A stretch of 64,000 bases of DNA from Streptomyces djakartensis (lineage in GTDB: Bacteria > Actinomycetota > Actinomycetes > Streptomycetales > Streptomycetaceae). The stretch is taken from positions 124,001 to 188,000 of the forward strand of contig NZ_BMWE01000007.1 in NCBI RefSeq assembly GCF_014651075.1, read 5' to 3'. Below, piece after piece: positions 1 to 8,463 of the stretch (within the stretch, counting starts at the first letter, position 1; each line of letters opens with the position of its first letter). A program made the position numbers and the translations under genes. The notes below the pieces were generated by a model, which saw only the letters and a program-made list of their open reading frames with translations, had not been told where the DNA came from and searched no databases.

Positions 1-1001
1 GACCGGCCACCGTGCAGGGCCGCGGCGCGGACACCGCTGCTCAGCAGGTGCTTGGTCAGCCGGTCGACGGCGTGCTTGGTGTCCAGGAACATGATGACCT
101 TGCCGTCCCGGGCCGCGATCTCGGTGGTGGTGCGGTGCTTGTCCGCCTCGTACACGTGGAGCACATGGTGCTCCATCGTGGTGACGGCACCGGCCGACGG
201 ATCGACGGAATGAACCACCGGGTCGGTCAGGTAGCGGCGGACCAGCAGGTCGACGTTGCGGTCCAGGGTGGCCGAGAACAGCATCCGCTGGCCCCCGGGG
301 CGCACCTGGTCGAGCAGGGCGGTGACCTGGGGCATGAAGCCCATGTCGGCCATCTGGTCGGCCTCGTCGAGAACCGTGACCCCGACGTCGGTGAGACGGC
401 AGTCGCCCCGGTCGATGAGGTCCTTGAGCCGGCCGGGCGTCGCGACGACCACCTCGGCGCCGGCGCGCAGCGCACCGGCCTGCCTGCCGATGGACATCCC
501 GCCGACGACGGTGGCGATCCGCAGGCTCACGGCACGGGCGTAGGGAGTGAGCGCGTCGGTGACCTGCTGGGCCAGCTCACGGGTGGGGACGAGGATCAGG
601 GCCAGTGGCCGCCGCGGCTCGCCGCGCCGGCCCGCGGTGCGCGCCAGTGCCGCCAGGCCGAAGGCGAGGGTCTTGCCCGAGCCGGTGCGGCCGCGGCCGA
701 GTACGTCACGGCCGGCCAGGGAGTTCGGCAGGGTCGCCGCCTGGATCGGGAACGGCACGGTCACACCTTCGCGGCCGAGCGTGGTCAGCAGCGGCGCCGG
801 CATGGCGAGGTCGGCGAACGAGCCGACGGCGGGCAACGCGGGCGTGACCGTCTTCGGAAGCGCGAACTCGCCACCCGCGGGCTGCCGCTTTCCGGAGCCG
901 CTGGAGCGGCGTGGGCCCCCGGACCGGACTGCGGCGGCACTTCCGCCGAAGCGGTCGTGTGTGCGATTGGTGCGTACGCGAGGGGAACGTGTGCGGTTCA
1001 T
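1..1001 (-). CDS. DEAD-box RNA helicase (3' end outside window)
   Basis: ATP-dependent RNA helicase, probably a cytoplasmic cold-stress RNA remodeller. Reading leftwards from an ATG at 1001 the frame stays open to the window edge, giving about 333 residues; the C-terminal half of the helicase core is missing. After a basic, disordered first ~50 residues come a Q-motif-like FPIQAATLP, Walker A GRGRTGSGKT, PTRELA, TPGR, the DEAD box in VLDEADQMADMGF, and FSAT. The start was chosen because the helicase frame begins cleanly there behind a purine-rich stretch. It lies downstream of the cold-shock gene on the same strand, but a strong terminator separates them, so the two are probably neighbours in function rather than one obligatory transcript. 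Family assignment is firm; the exact paralogue is not. Confidence 0.93.
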   Translation of the reverse strand, partial: MNRTRSPRVRTNRTHDRFGGSAAAVRSGGPRRSSGSGKRQPAGGEFALPKTVTPALPAVGSFADLAMPAPLLTTLGREGVTVPFPIQAATLPNSLAGRDVLGRGRTGSGKTLAFGLAALARTAGRRGEPRRPLALILVPTRELAQQVTDALTPYARAVSLRIATVVGGMSIGRQAGALRAGAEVVVATPGRLKDLIDRGDCRLTDVGVTVLDEADQMADMGFMPQVTALLDQVRPGGQRMLFSATLDRNVDLLVRRYLTDPVVHSVDPSAGAVTTMEHHVLHVYEADKHRTTTEIAARDGKVIMFLDTKHAVDRLTKHLLSSGVRAAALHGGR

Positions 1002-1109
1002 TCGGAACCTTCCTCGATGCGGGCACGTATCAAGGAATTTCCGCAGCAGAACGAGCGGCGCAGGGAATCGCGAGAACGGGCCGAAAATGACAGGGCAGAC
1101 TCACCCTGA

Positions 1110-1151
1110 GAAAAAACGAGCCGGGGCCCGCACCCCAGAGTGCGGGCCCCA
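1110..1151 (-). terminator. Rho-independent terminator of the cold-shock gene
   Basis: An 11-bp perfect GC stem (1123-1133 with 1140-1150) and 6-nt loop; read on the minus strand it is followed by CTCGTTTTTT. It lies just behind the stop codon of the cold-shock gene and before the helicase. Confidence 0.85.
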
Positions 1152-1178
1152 GCTGCGAAGAACGCGTCAGTGCGCGGA

Positions 1179-1382
1179 TCAGGCGGGAACGATGTTCTCG
1201 GCCGTCGGGCCCTTCTGGCCCTGCGCGATGTCGAACGACACCTTCTGGCCTTCCAGCAGCTCGCGGAAGCCCTGGGTGGCGATGTTCGAGTAGTGGGCGA
1301 AGACGTCGGCGCCGCCGCCGTCCTGCTCGATGAAGCCGAAGCCCTTTTCCGCGTTGAACCACTTCACGGTGCCAGTAGCCAT
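1179..1382 (-). CDS. CspA-family cold-shock protein
   Basis: Small single-stranded nucleic-acid-binding protein, 67 residues, the usual length for bacterial CspA proteins. The five-strand OB fold is visible, with RNP1-like KGFGFIEQ and RNP2-like DVFAHYS, beginning [17 protein letters not shown] canonical AGGAG lies a few bases before the ATG at 1382. The long upstream gap suggests an extended 5' leader, as in many cold-shock genes where leader structure controls translation; that part is inference. It ends at a strong intrinsic terminator and is followed by a DEAD-box helicase, a pairing consistent with joint work on structured RNA at low temperature. Confidence 0.95.
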   Translation of the reverse strand: MATGTVKWFNAEKGFGFIEQDGGGADVFAHYSNIATQGFRELLEGQKVSFDIAQGQKGPTAENIVPA

Positions 1383-1904
1383 TTTGTTTCTCCTTCGGAA
1401 ACGGTGCCAGGAACGCGCCGTGTGCGCATCCCGTGTCGCCGTGATGATCGGCCGTCGGAAAAACCTTCTGGCAACCACACCTGCAACTGGTGACGACAGT
1501 AGCACGTCGGCTTCGAGTATGTGCGCTGAGTAATTCTGCGCCCGCCGGGGCGGCAGGAATGCTCGCCGTGCGCCGCGTCGATTTCTTATGTCGTCACTAC
1601 AGATATTGTTTCCCGGAATGAGCGCTGCGGCGGAAAGGATGCCGGCCGCCGCGGTGGGCGACGCCGAGGCCGAGGCCGCCGAGTCGCCCCGGGCGCCGCG
1701 CCGGGAGCGGACGTCCGGCGCTTGAGCCCGCCTCGGCACCCGTCAGGGGCAGCCGGACCGAGGGCGCCGCCACCGGCGCCCGCCGTCGGCCTGCCCGGCG
1801 GACCGGTGTCGTTTCCGAACTCGGGGTACTCGCGGCTTCACCAGGCGGACGGGCTCCGAGACGGCCCGGCCAGGCGCAGCCACGAAGAACGGGAGGTGAT
1901 CACT
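1383..1904. promoter_or_regulatory. Divergent non-coding interval with probable long csp leader
   Basis: About 520 bases without a convincing gene between the leftward cold-shock gene and the rightward holin-like gene. Coding-like frames crossing it lack start signals and family features. A more AT-rich patch near 1585-1620 is the likeliest location of the csp promoter, implying a leader of roughly 200 nt. No riboswitch class was recognised. Confidence 0.4.
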
Positions 1905-2342
1905 GTGTCGACTGCACAGCCGCGCTCTGCCGGCCCCGGCCGACAGACGCGGGACCCCGGCGCGGAGCCGGTCAGCGAGCTGGTGCAGCGGGCGTCGCAG
2001 CAGCTGACGGAGCTGGTGCGCGGCGAGCTGAGGCTCGCGCAGGCGGAGATGAAGGAGAAGGGCAAGCGGTACGGCAAGGGCGGCGGGCTGTTCGGCGGTG
2101 CCGGCGTCGTCGGCTTCCTGACCCTTGAGGCGCTGGTGGTCACGGCCATCGCCGCCCTCGCGGTGCCGCTGCCGGTGTGGGCCGCGGCGCTGATCGTCAC
2201 CGCCGTGCTGGGCGCGATCACCGCGCTCATGGCCGTCACCGGCAAGAAGCAGATCAGCGAGGGTGCACCGCCGGTACCCGGGCAGACGATCGACAGCGTG
2301 AAGGCCGACGTGGCCGAGATCAAGGAGAGTGCACAGCGATGA
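1905..2342 (+). CDS. Phage-holin-superfamily (PF07332-like) membrane protein
   Basis: Predicted 145-residue inner-membrane protein. An amphipathic helix (SELVQRASQQLTELVRGELR, about residues 24-43) is followed by a KEKGKRYGKGGG hinge and two membrane segments around residues 60-110, the layout of the actinobacterial Phage_holin_3_6 family. Despite the family name these are ordinary chromosomal genes in Streptomyces, and there are no phage genes around it. A GAGGTG sequence precedes the GTG at 1905; an in-frame GTG at 1896 is less well placed. Its stop overlaps the start of the next gene as ATGA, so the two are translationally coupled. Function is unknown, perhaps envelope stress. Confidence 0.8.
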   Translation: MSTAQPRSAGPGRQTRDPGAEPVSELVQRASQQLTELVRGELRLAQAEMKEKGKRYGKGGGLFGGAGVVGFLTLEALVVTAIAALAVPLPVWAAALIVTAVLGAITALMAVTGKKQISEGAPPVPGQTIDSVKADVAEIKESAQR

Positions 2343-2788
2343 CCCAGCCGCCCCACGACGAGCAGACGGCTTCCAGCCCTCAGGAACTGCACGAGCAGGT
2401 CGAGGAGACCCGCCAGTCGCTCGGCAGGACCGTCGAGGCGCTGGCAGCCCAGACCGATGTCAGGGCCAAGGCGCAGGAGAAGGCGGCCGAGGTCAGGCAG
2501 CAGGCGGCCGTGAAGGCCGGGCAGCTGAAGACCAAGGCGGCCGAAGCCGCGCACCAGGTGCAGGACAGGCTGCCGGATTCGGTGAAGGAAAAGGCGGCCG
2601 GCGTCGCCGAGCAGGCCAGGGCCGGCACTTCCCGGGCCGGGCACCTGCTCCAGGAGAAGGCACCCGAACCAGTGCGGCAGAAGGCGGCCCAGGGGGCGCG
2701 GGCAGCGCGGGACAACCGGACCGTGCTGCTGGCGGCGGGCGTCGGCGCCGCCCTCGTGTGGCTGGCGTGCCGCCGAGGGAAAGCGTGA
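2339..2788 (+). CDS. DUF3618 protein with alanine/lysine-rich coiled helix and C-terminal anchor
   Basis: 149-residue protein coupled to the holin-like gene by an ATGA overlap. The N-terminal block SPQELHEQVEETRQSLG matches DUF3618. It is followed by a long Ala/Lys/Glu/Gln helical region (about 40-115) resembling LEA-like or apolipophorin-like amphipathic repeats, and a single C-terminal membrane span (TVLLAAGVGAALVWLAC). It probably lies along the inner membrane anchored by its C-terminus. The gene pair is typical of Streptomyces; neither partner has a demonstrated biochemical role that I can name. Confidence 0.8.
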   Translation: MTQPPHDEQTASSPQELHEQVEETRQSLGRTVEALAAQTDVRAKAQEKAAEVRQQAAVKAGQLKTKAAEAAHQVQDRLPDSVKEKAAGVAEQARAGTSRAGHLLQEKAPEPVRQKAAQGARAARDNRTVLLAAGVGAALVWLACRRGKA

Positions 2789-2825
2789 GCGGGCGAAAGC
2801 CCCGTAGCGGCCCGTAGGCCCCCGT

Positions 2826-2876
2826 GGGCCCCCGTAGACCCCGGTGGGCCCGGGCCCCCGTAGACCCCGGTGGGCC
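2826..2876. repeat. Tandem 26-bp GC-rich repeat (two copies)
   Basis: A 25-nt unit at 2826-2850 recurs exactly at 2852-2876, directly after the DUF3618 gene, with a partial third unit upstream (about 2815-2826). It lies in non-coding DNA and could fold as a GC-rich terminator, but lacks a U tract. Confidence 0.7.
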
Positions 2877-3055
2877 GCTCACCGGCCGGCCGGTCCTGCT
2901 CGGTGAGGTGCTCCTCCAGTCCGGCGAGCACCTCACCGGCCGCCGTCAACGCCGGCTGGGATCCAGGTCCGGGTTCTTCATGAGCTGCTTCGTCAGCTTC
3001 GGGCGTTCCTTGACCAGGTCGCCGAACCAGCCGCCGCCGAGCCACGTGCTACGTG

Positions 3056-3661
3056 CTACGAGCGAAGAGAGACGTACCCCTTGATGCCGGCCTGTTCGGC
3101 CTTCGCGACGCGGTCCGCCGGAGCGTTCGCTCGCTCCGCGGACGTCAGTGGCCAGTCGTGAGGTTGCATGAACAGCAGCTCGCCGCTGGTGGGTACGAGA
3201 CCGACGCCTCCGAAGAGATCGTCGCCGGCGTACCAGACGCCCGCACTGCCGCTCGCCGGCCATCCTTTGCCCGACAGGTTTCTGCCCGCCATCGTGGGCG
3301 ATCCCGAACTCCCACCGCCGAGCCTGATGACGAAGCCGTTGTTCCTTTCGAGGCTTATCCGCTGGACGGGGCCGCGGAAAACCATCGGGTAAGTGCGGAA
3401 GACACGTGAGCATCTCCGGCCCCACCAGAGGGCGCTGAACAGCAGGAGTGGCGAGACGAGGACGCCGAAGAACCCCATCAGCGCGATGGGGAGCAGATAC
3501 TCAGTACGCGTCACGAAGATCTGCAACCACATGGGCCCGAAGACCGCCGCACGTTTGGCGAAACGCTTCAGCGCCGCGGTGCGGTGATGTTTCAAAGCGC
3601 CCTGGAAATCAGTTCCGTCGGTCGCGTAGGGCGCGCGACTCACCTCCTGCACCACGATCAC
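3056..3661 (-). CDS. Two-TM membrane protein ending the WXG100 operon
   Basis: 201-residue protein of unknown function, last gene of the minus-strand WXG100 operon, 16 bp behind the preceding stop. It has two adjacent membrane spans (about residues 45-80, around LLPIALMGFFGVLVSPLLLF) and a soluble C-terminal domain containing GVWYAGDDLFGGVGLVPTSG then ELLF. The same WYAG...GxxG...GELL pattern ends the divergent 212-residue protein at 6138-6776, so the two flanks of the operon carry related proteins. The GTG at 3661 is the first start; several later GTG/TTG codons are possible. It may be a membrane partner of the secreted proteins encoded upstream, by context only. Confidence 0.65.
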   Translation of the reverse strand: MIVVQEVSRAPYATDGTDFQGALKHHRTAALKRFAKRAAVFGPMWLQIFVTRTEYLLPIALMGFFGVLVSPLLLFSALWWGRRCSRVFRTYPMVFRGPVQRISLERNNGFVIRLGGGSSGSPTMAGRNLSGKGWPASGSAGVWYAGDDLFGGVGLVPTSGELLFMQPHDWPLTSAERANAPADRVAKAEQAGIKGYVSLRS

Positions 3662-3677
3662 TCCCGCGTCTCCGTGC

Positions 3678-4376
3678 TCACCCGAAGTCGGACCGCACGG
3701 CCTGAGCCGCGGAACCGGGAACCACCGGACCGGCCCCCCGGTCCGCTTCGGCCGTCGGATCCGTGAACGTCAGCGTGCGGGCGGTGCCGAGCAGCACCGA
3801 GCGGTAGTCGTCGGCCAGTTCGAGCGACGAGGTCACCAGTTGCACGACGATGATCGACGATGTGCGGGGCTCCGGTACCGCCACCGTTCCCTGCCAGATC
3901 GACCCCTCCACGGGCCCCTCCTGACCTTCGGGCGGGACGCCGGGTGCCACCGTCTTGCGCACCTGCTCGGTCAAGAACCCGATGCCCACGGGCAGTTCGA
4001 TGGGCCGCATACCGTCGCTCGCGTTGCCGCCCACCATGCCGGCGAGGACGCGCGTCGGGTTCGCACCACCGGACGGGACCGCGGAAAGGGTCAGGACCGA
4101 CGTCGAGGCCTCTCCGTCGCCGCCGGGGTGCATACCGAGCGCGCACACCGCCACCGGCTGCTTCCGCAGCAGCAGCACGGTCGTGGCGTACAGACGGAAT
4201 GCCTGGTCGGCCCGTTCGCGGGCCTCCCCGGGAAGTCCGCTGATCTGCCGCGCCAGTTCCGCGACCCCGTCCTCCGTCGGGTTCAGATCCAGTTCCAGAT
4301 ACCCACGGGGGAGCCCGTACCAGAACTGCGGCCTCGGTCCGGTGTCCGTCTTCGTGCCGCCGGGTTGGTTGTTCAC
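3678..4376 (-). CDS. Unrecognised soluble protein of the WXG100 operon
   Basis: 232 residues, no signal peptide or membrane span. It begins MNNQPGGTKTDTGPRPQFWYG and contains a regular alpha/beta pattern with hydrophobic strands (RTSSIIVVQLVTSS, about 185-198). Proteins of this look sit beside actinobacterial WXG100 genes and are usually left as hypothetical; I cannot assign a reaction. The start overlaps the stop of the 427-residue gene as ATGA, so stoichiometric co-expression is likely. A chaperone or EspG-like role for the helical proteins is an idea from context only. Confidence 0.65.
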   Translation of the reverse strand: MNNQPGGTKTDTGPRPQFWYGLPRGYLELDLNPTEDGVAELARQISGLPGEARERADQAFRLYATTVLLLRKQPVAVCALGMHPGGDGEASTSVLTLSAVPSGGANPTRVLAGMVGGNASDGMRPIELPVGIGFLTEQVRKTVAPGVPPEGQEGPVEGSIWQGTVAVPEPRTSSIIVVQLVTSSLELADDYRSVLLGTARTLTFTDPTAEADRGAGPVVPGSAAQAVRSDFG

Positions 4377-5656
4377 AGCCGGATGCTCCCTGCGAGTTCA
4401 GCGATGTCCGTGCCGAAGGTCGCGAGCGTGCCCGTCGCGCCCGACAGGGCCACACCCGCCTTGGTGGCCTCGGTGGAGTCATGCCCGATGCCGTCTTCCG
4501 GCAGCAGACCGGCGGTCTCCGCCGAGGAGACCACGTTCGCGGTCGCGTTGACCCCGTTGAGGGCCCAGTCGCGCAGCTTGCTGGGAGCGGTGGCCACGTC
4601 CACGGCCCTGTCCCAGTTGACGGCCCTCACTTCGGTGGCGAAGGTGGTCGCCCTCGAACCCAGCGACATGGCCTCACCGCCCTCCCGGGCAACCGCTGCC
4701 GCCAGGCCCACCTCGCTGCCCGCCCGGGCCAGGATGCCGACTCCGGGTACGACGCCCAGGGTGTCACCGACGACGGAACCCCACGCGGTCAGGCCCGCTT
4801 TCCACCCGTGCTCACCCATGAGCGAGTCCCTGAAGTCCTCGCTCGCGAGATTCTTGCTCAGCGCGGCGGCGCTGGCCACCATCGCGATGGCGGCGAAGGC
4901 GGGCGCGAGGGGAGTGGGGAAGAGCGCGAGCAGGCCGGCGATGGCCCCGATGGTTCCGGCGTGGTCCAGCAGGAACTGCCCCACCTCCTTGAGGGCCGTT
5001 CCGATGGCCTCAAGAGTCTTGCCGAACCACCCCGGCTCCTTGGGCGCCAGCTTGTCGTCCGCCTCGTCGAGCTTCTTGGCGACGCCCTCTGCCTTCTCCT
5101 TGTTCTCGTTTTCCAGGGTGCGGGCCTTGGTGAGAACGTCCTCGTACGCCTGGTTGGCGTTGTTGAGCTGGGTCGTCGCCTCGTTCAGCGAGCGCTCGGC
5201 CGCGCGCAGGCGCGCTGTCGCGGCGTCGGCCTCCTGCTGGCTGGGATATTCCTTCCCGCCCAGTTGGAGATCGGGGTGCTTGGCGGCCTCGTCGTGGCGT
5301 TGCTTCGCCTTCTCGGCTGCGGACTTCTTCTCGCCCGCTTCCTCGTCGTACTTCTTCGCCAGCTCGCGATGGGAGGACAGGTCGCCGTTCCAGGCGTCGA
5401 GCGACGCCGCTGCCTTGTCGAGCGAACGCGCCGCGTTCTTCATGTAGTTGGGAAGTTCGCCGTCCAGCGCGTCCCGGAAGGCGTCCGCCGCGTCCCCCTC
5501 CCAGTGCGCGCTCTCCCCGAGCAGTCTCTCGATCTGGCGGTGGGAGCTGTCCAGCGCGTTCGCCGCGGCCTTCACCTTTCGCTGCAGCGCGGCAACCTCG
5601 GCGGGGATGCCGGGCACCGGATTCCAGCCGAGATTCGGGTACGGGTTCGTAGCCAT
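4373..5656 (-). CDS. WXG100-domain putative type VII-secreted protein
   Basis: 427 residues. The N-terminal ~110 residues form a helical hairpin with the WxG turn in HWEGDAADAFRDAL, as in putative T7SS-secreted proteins. A charged coiled coil follows (about 110-210, rich in K/E/A), then a hydrophobic stretch (about 230-265, AGTIGAIAGLLALFPTPLAP), and an alanine-rich C-terminal region (about 290-427) without a toxin motif I recognise. There is no Sec signal. The start ATG shares one base with the stop of the upstream small WXG100 gene (TGATG), and its own stop overlaps the next start. No EccC ATPase or other secretion core gene is in the window, so export would depend on a system elsewhere. 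Confidence 0.75.
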   Translation of the reverse strand: MATNPYPNLGWNPVPGIPAEVAALQRKVKAAANALDSSHRQIERLLGESAHWEGDAADAFRDALDGELPNYMKNAARSLDKAAASLDAWNGDLSSHRELAKKYDEEAGEKKSAAEKAKQRHDEAAKHPDLQLGGKEYPSQQEADAATARLRAAERSLNEATTQLNNANQAYEDVLTKARTLENENKEKAEGVAKKLDEADDKLAPKEPGWFGKTLEAIGTALKEVGQFLLDHAGTIGAIAGLLALFPTPLAPAFAAIAMVASAAALSKNLASEDFRDSLMGEHGWKAGLTAWGSVVGDTLGVVPGVGILARAGSEVGLAAAVAREGGEAMSLGSRATTFATEVRAVNWDRAVDVATAPSKLRDWALNGVNATANVVSSAETAGLLPEDGIGHDSTEATKAGVALSGATGTLATFGTDIAELAGSIRL

Positions 5657-5982
5657 CAGTTCTTCCCCCCGCCACCCGAAGTGGCGGACTCCGCCATCTG
5701 CTTCAGGGTCTTTTCCAGATTCTCCTCGAATTCCTCATAACTCAGCTTGTTGGCCTTCACGCCCTCGCTGATGTCGCCGATCATCTCGCTCAACTGCTCG
5801 GACCCGTATTTCCATCGCTCCTGGAACGTGTCACAGGCCTCGTCCAGTCGCGCTGTACCGATCTCGGCGCTGCGGACATGTGAAAGCGCCTTACGGGCGT
5901 CATCGAGGTCCTTCGTCGCCTGCTGCAGCGATTTGACGAACTGGTCCAACTGGTCGATATCAACCTTGAAGTGGTCCCCCAC
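5656..5982 (-). CDS. WXG100-superfamily small helical protein
   Basis: 108-residue protein, first gene of the four-gene minus-strand operon. It is all-helical, starting VGDHFKVDIDQLDQFVKSLQ, with a central RWKYGSEQL turn in place of a strict WxG, and ends in a glycine-rich tail after KQMAESATS. Length and layout fit ESAT-6/CFP-10-type partners. The GTG at 5982 was chosen because the frame upstream of it loses protein character and a G-rich stretch lies before it. It probably dimerises with the N-terminal hairpin of the 427-residue protein encoded immediately after; this is inferred from overlap and family behaviour. Confidence 0.7.
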   Translation of the reverse strand: MGDHFKVDIDQLDQFVKSLQQATKDLDDARKALSHVRSAEIGTARLDEACDTFQERWKYGSEQLSEMIGDISEGVKANKLSYEEFEENLEKTLKQMAESATSGGGGKN

Positions 5983-6137
5983 TGGTACCCCCGTAGCGGC
6001 GGAAAAAGGGCATCTAGGGCAACACGGGCAGAAGGATTCCCCTTGTGCTGCCAGGCTGGGCGGCAGCCTATATGTCAGTAGAGTGGTGTGTCGATCGAGT
6101 CCCGAGCGCTTCCGGAATCCATAAACGAGGAGAAGTT

Positions 6138-6776
6138 GTGAAAGAGAGCGGTGGGGGCCTTCCCCTCGACAAGTCCGGCACACAGGCCGATCGGGGACCT
6201 GCTGATGCGCCCGCTCCTCTGCACAAATGCGCTTTCGACCACCCGGAAACGCGGGCCGCTTGGGAGAAGGCCCGAAGCAAAGCGAAGAGAGGCCGCTGGA
6301 TCTGGCACGCCCTGTATGCCCTCTCCTGGGTGGCGTACTTCGTGCTCTTCGGGAACCTCTCAAGCGATAACGCCAGGGAGCGGGCCGCTGGAGGCATCGT
6401 CCTGGTGTCATTCCTCTACCTGATTCTTCTCTATCTGCGCCGTGACGTCATGGCGTCCCTGAAGCGCATCCGGCGCGTGCTGGAGCAGCACCCGTGGCAG
6501 CCCATCCCCGCGGCGCACCGGCCCGCCGGCGTCAGGGACGTCATGGGCGTGCCCGTCCAACTGCGCTACCGCGAAGGCGAAGAGCTGACCGGCCTCATGT
6601 CCGCACGGAATCCGCTTCGCCGGCGCCACTGGCCCGAGGAACTGGAGCACGGCGCCTGGTACGCCGGCGAGGTATGGCGGGAAGGAGGCGCCAGGACGCG
6701 CGGCTTCGGTGTCCTCACCGTCCCGGGTGGCGGCGAGCTCCTGGAGGTGTCGCGAGAGACGGCGGTGCGGCGGTAA
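6138..6776 (+). CDS. Two-TM membrane protein divergent from the WXG100 operon
   Basis: 212 residues. A hydrophilic N-terminus with KCAFDHPETRAAWEKARSKA precedes two membrane spans (about 55-105, around LYALSWVAYFVLFGNL and VLVSFLYLILLYL). The soluble C-terminal domain ends GAWYAGEVW...GELLEV. This tail resembles that of the 201-residue protein at the other end of the neighbouring operon. A GAGGAG Shine-Dalgarno lies five bases before the GTG at 6138, favouring it over upstream in-frame codons. It starts about 155 bp from the WXG100 operon on the opposite strand, so the two may share a control region. Function unknown. Confidence 0.75.
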   Translation: MKESGGGLPLDKSGTQADRGPADAPAPLHKCAFDHPETRAAWEKARSKAKRGRWIWHALYALSWVAYFVLFGNLSSDNARERAAGGIVLVSFLYLILLYLRRDVMASLKRIRRVLEQHPWQPIPAAHRPAGVRDVMGVPVQLRYREGEELTGLMSARNPLRRRHWPEELEHGAWYAGEVWREGGARTRGFGVLTVPGGGELLEVSRETAVRR

Positions 6777-6890
6777 GCCGGGGAGGGCACTCGGCCGGAA
6801 GGCCGGCTGGTGGACATGGAGGGAACCGGCGATCGATAGGGTGCGCTGCACGTTCGAGGTGAACGGCCATGGATCCGCGGGGGAGTCGGA

Positions 6891-8412
6891 GTGGTGTCAG
6901 CGCACGGGACGCGCGCCGAAGGGCTCGACGAGTTGCTGCGGGTGGTGCAGCGGGACGGGAGCCAAAGCGCGGTACTGGAGTGGCTCGGGCGGCGGATCGG
7001 CGCCGATGTCGCCTGGATCGGGCCCCGGGGCGGGATCGACGCGGCCACACCGGCGTTCCCGGACACCGTCGTGGCCGCACTGCCGGAGCACCTCGAACGC
7101 CTGGCCGACGGCCGGCTCGGGGCGGCCGCGACCCGGCTCGGCACGCTGGAGATACACCTCGAGGCGTTCGGCCCCCGCGCACCGCGGCGGCCCGTGCTGG
7201 TCACGGTCGGCGCGAACCCGCTGACCCGCGAGGCCGCGTCCCTCGCCTCGCAGGCGGGCGGACTGCTGAGGCTGCTGGGCGCCGCCTCGGCCGCCGCCGA
7301 CCGCAACCGCGCCTACCAGTGCAAGGCACGCGACGTGCGGTTCGCCGTGCTGACCGCGCTGATGGGCGGCGACCTCACGCTGGCCCGGCGGATCACCTGC
7401 CGTGACGTGCCACCCCTGCTGGACGCCGAGTACGTCCGGGTCCACCTGCTGCAGTGCACCCCGACCGACCGCGACCGCCTGGCCGAGGCCTACCAGGACG
7501 GCTCTGGCTACCACGGCTCCGGCCTGATGGTGCACTGTCCGGCCTTCCGGGACCACCTCATCTGCCCGATCCCCGACACACCGGACCCGCCCGGCGACCG
7601 GCTCCGCGGCGGACAGGAACTGCGCCGGCTCGTCGACGACCACCCCGGATACTTCCTGGGCGTCAGCAGACCCCACCCCCTCACCGACCTCGGCGCCGCC
7701 TACGGCGAGGCCCTGCACGCCCTGGCCGTCGCCCGCAACTCCCCGGAACGCGTGGCCGTCTACGAAGGCCGGCCCTCGCTGGCCGGCGTCCTGCCCCGGC
7801 CGGCCGGCACCGCCTGGGCCCTTTCCCGCACCGCACCCCTGCGCAACGAGCCGAAACTCACCGGTGACATCGTCCGCCTGGCCGTGACCTTCCCCCGGGC
7901 CGCCGTGGCCCGCCTGCTGAGCATCAGCCGCACGACGGTCGCCGCGCACTGCCGCCGGGCCGAACGAGTCCTGGGGCCTGGGCGACGTCCGCGCCCGCGC
8001 CGAACTCGACCTGGCCCTCGCCCTCGCGGACCTCCCGCCCGGTCCCGCGCCCGACGTTCCTCAGCCACCGGCCTTCCAGGAACTGCTCAGCACCACACCA
8101 GCGACCGCATGGGCGGCAGCGTTCCTCCGCCCGCTTCATGAGACACGGGACGGCGACCTACACACCACGGTGAAGGCGTGGATCGACCACAACACCGACG
8201 CCCAGCGCACGGCCGAATCCCTCTCCCTGAGCCGCAACACGGTCCGCGCCCGCCTCCGGGCCGCCGAGAACCTGCTCAACCGCGACCTGCTGACCACCGG
8301 CTCCGGCCTCCACGACCTCGTCCACGCCCTTGTGGCGGCTGAGCAGTGTGCACACTCGAGGGACGAAACTGGCCACCGTGCACCGTGGTACGAAGGGGAC
8401 AACGCGGCCTAG
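6891..8412 (+). pseudogene. PucR/CdaR-like helix-turn-helix regulator broken by a frameshift
   Basis: The first frame (6891 to about 7976) encodes a ~360-residue regulator with a sensory region and a first helix-turn-helix (AVARLLSISRTTVAAHCRRA). At 7973-7976 a run of four G appears where three would keep the protein in frame. After it the +1 frame continues as LGDVRARAELDLALALADLP through a second helix-turn-helix (AESLSLSRNTVRARLRAAEN) to 8412, with no stop in between. The original frame instead reads low-complexity Arg/Pro sequence to 8141. Together the two parts make a plausible ~507-residue transcription factor. This is either a true frameshift or a homopolymer sequencing error; the clean downstream frame favours a very recent event or an error. 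Confidence 0.8.
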
Positions 8413-8463
8413 CGTGTTCACACGGGCCGCGAGGTCCGGAGGTTCACGACCTGGGGGGTTTCC

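Noticed and set aside
12..1109. Plus-strand open frame over the helicase gene
   Set aside because: Antisense to clear helicase motifs and of biased composition.
1905..2788. Prophage, because of the holin-family protein
   Set aside because: No other phage gene is nearby, and this holin family is widespread as chromosomal genes in Streptomyces.
2946..3055. Minus-strand fragment reading STWLGGGWFGDLVKERPKLT
   Set aside because: It looks protein-like but is preceded by a stop and lacks a start; too short to support as a gene or a named remnant.
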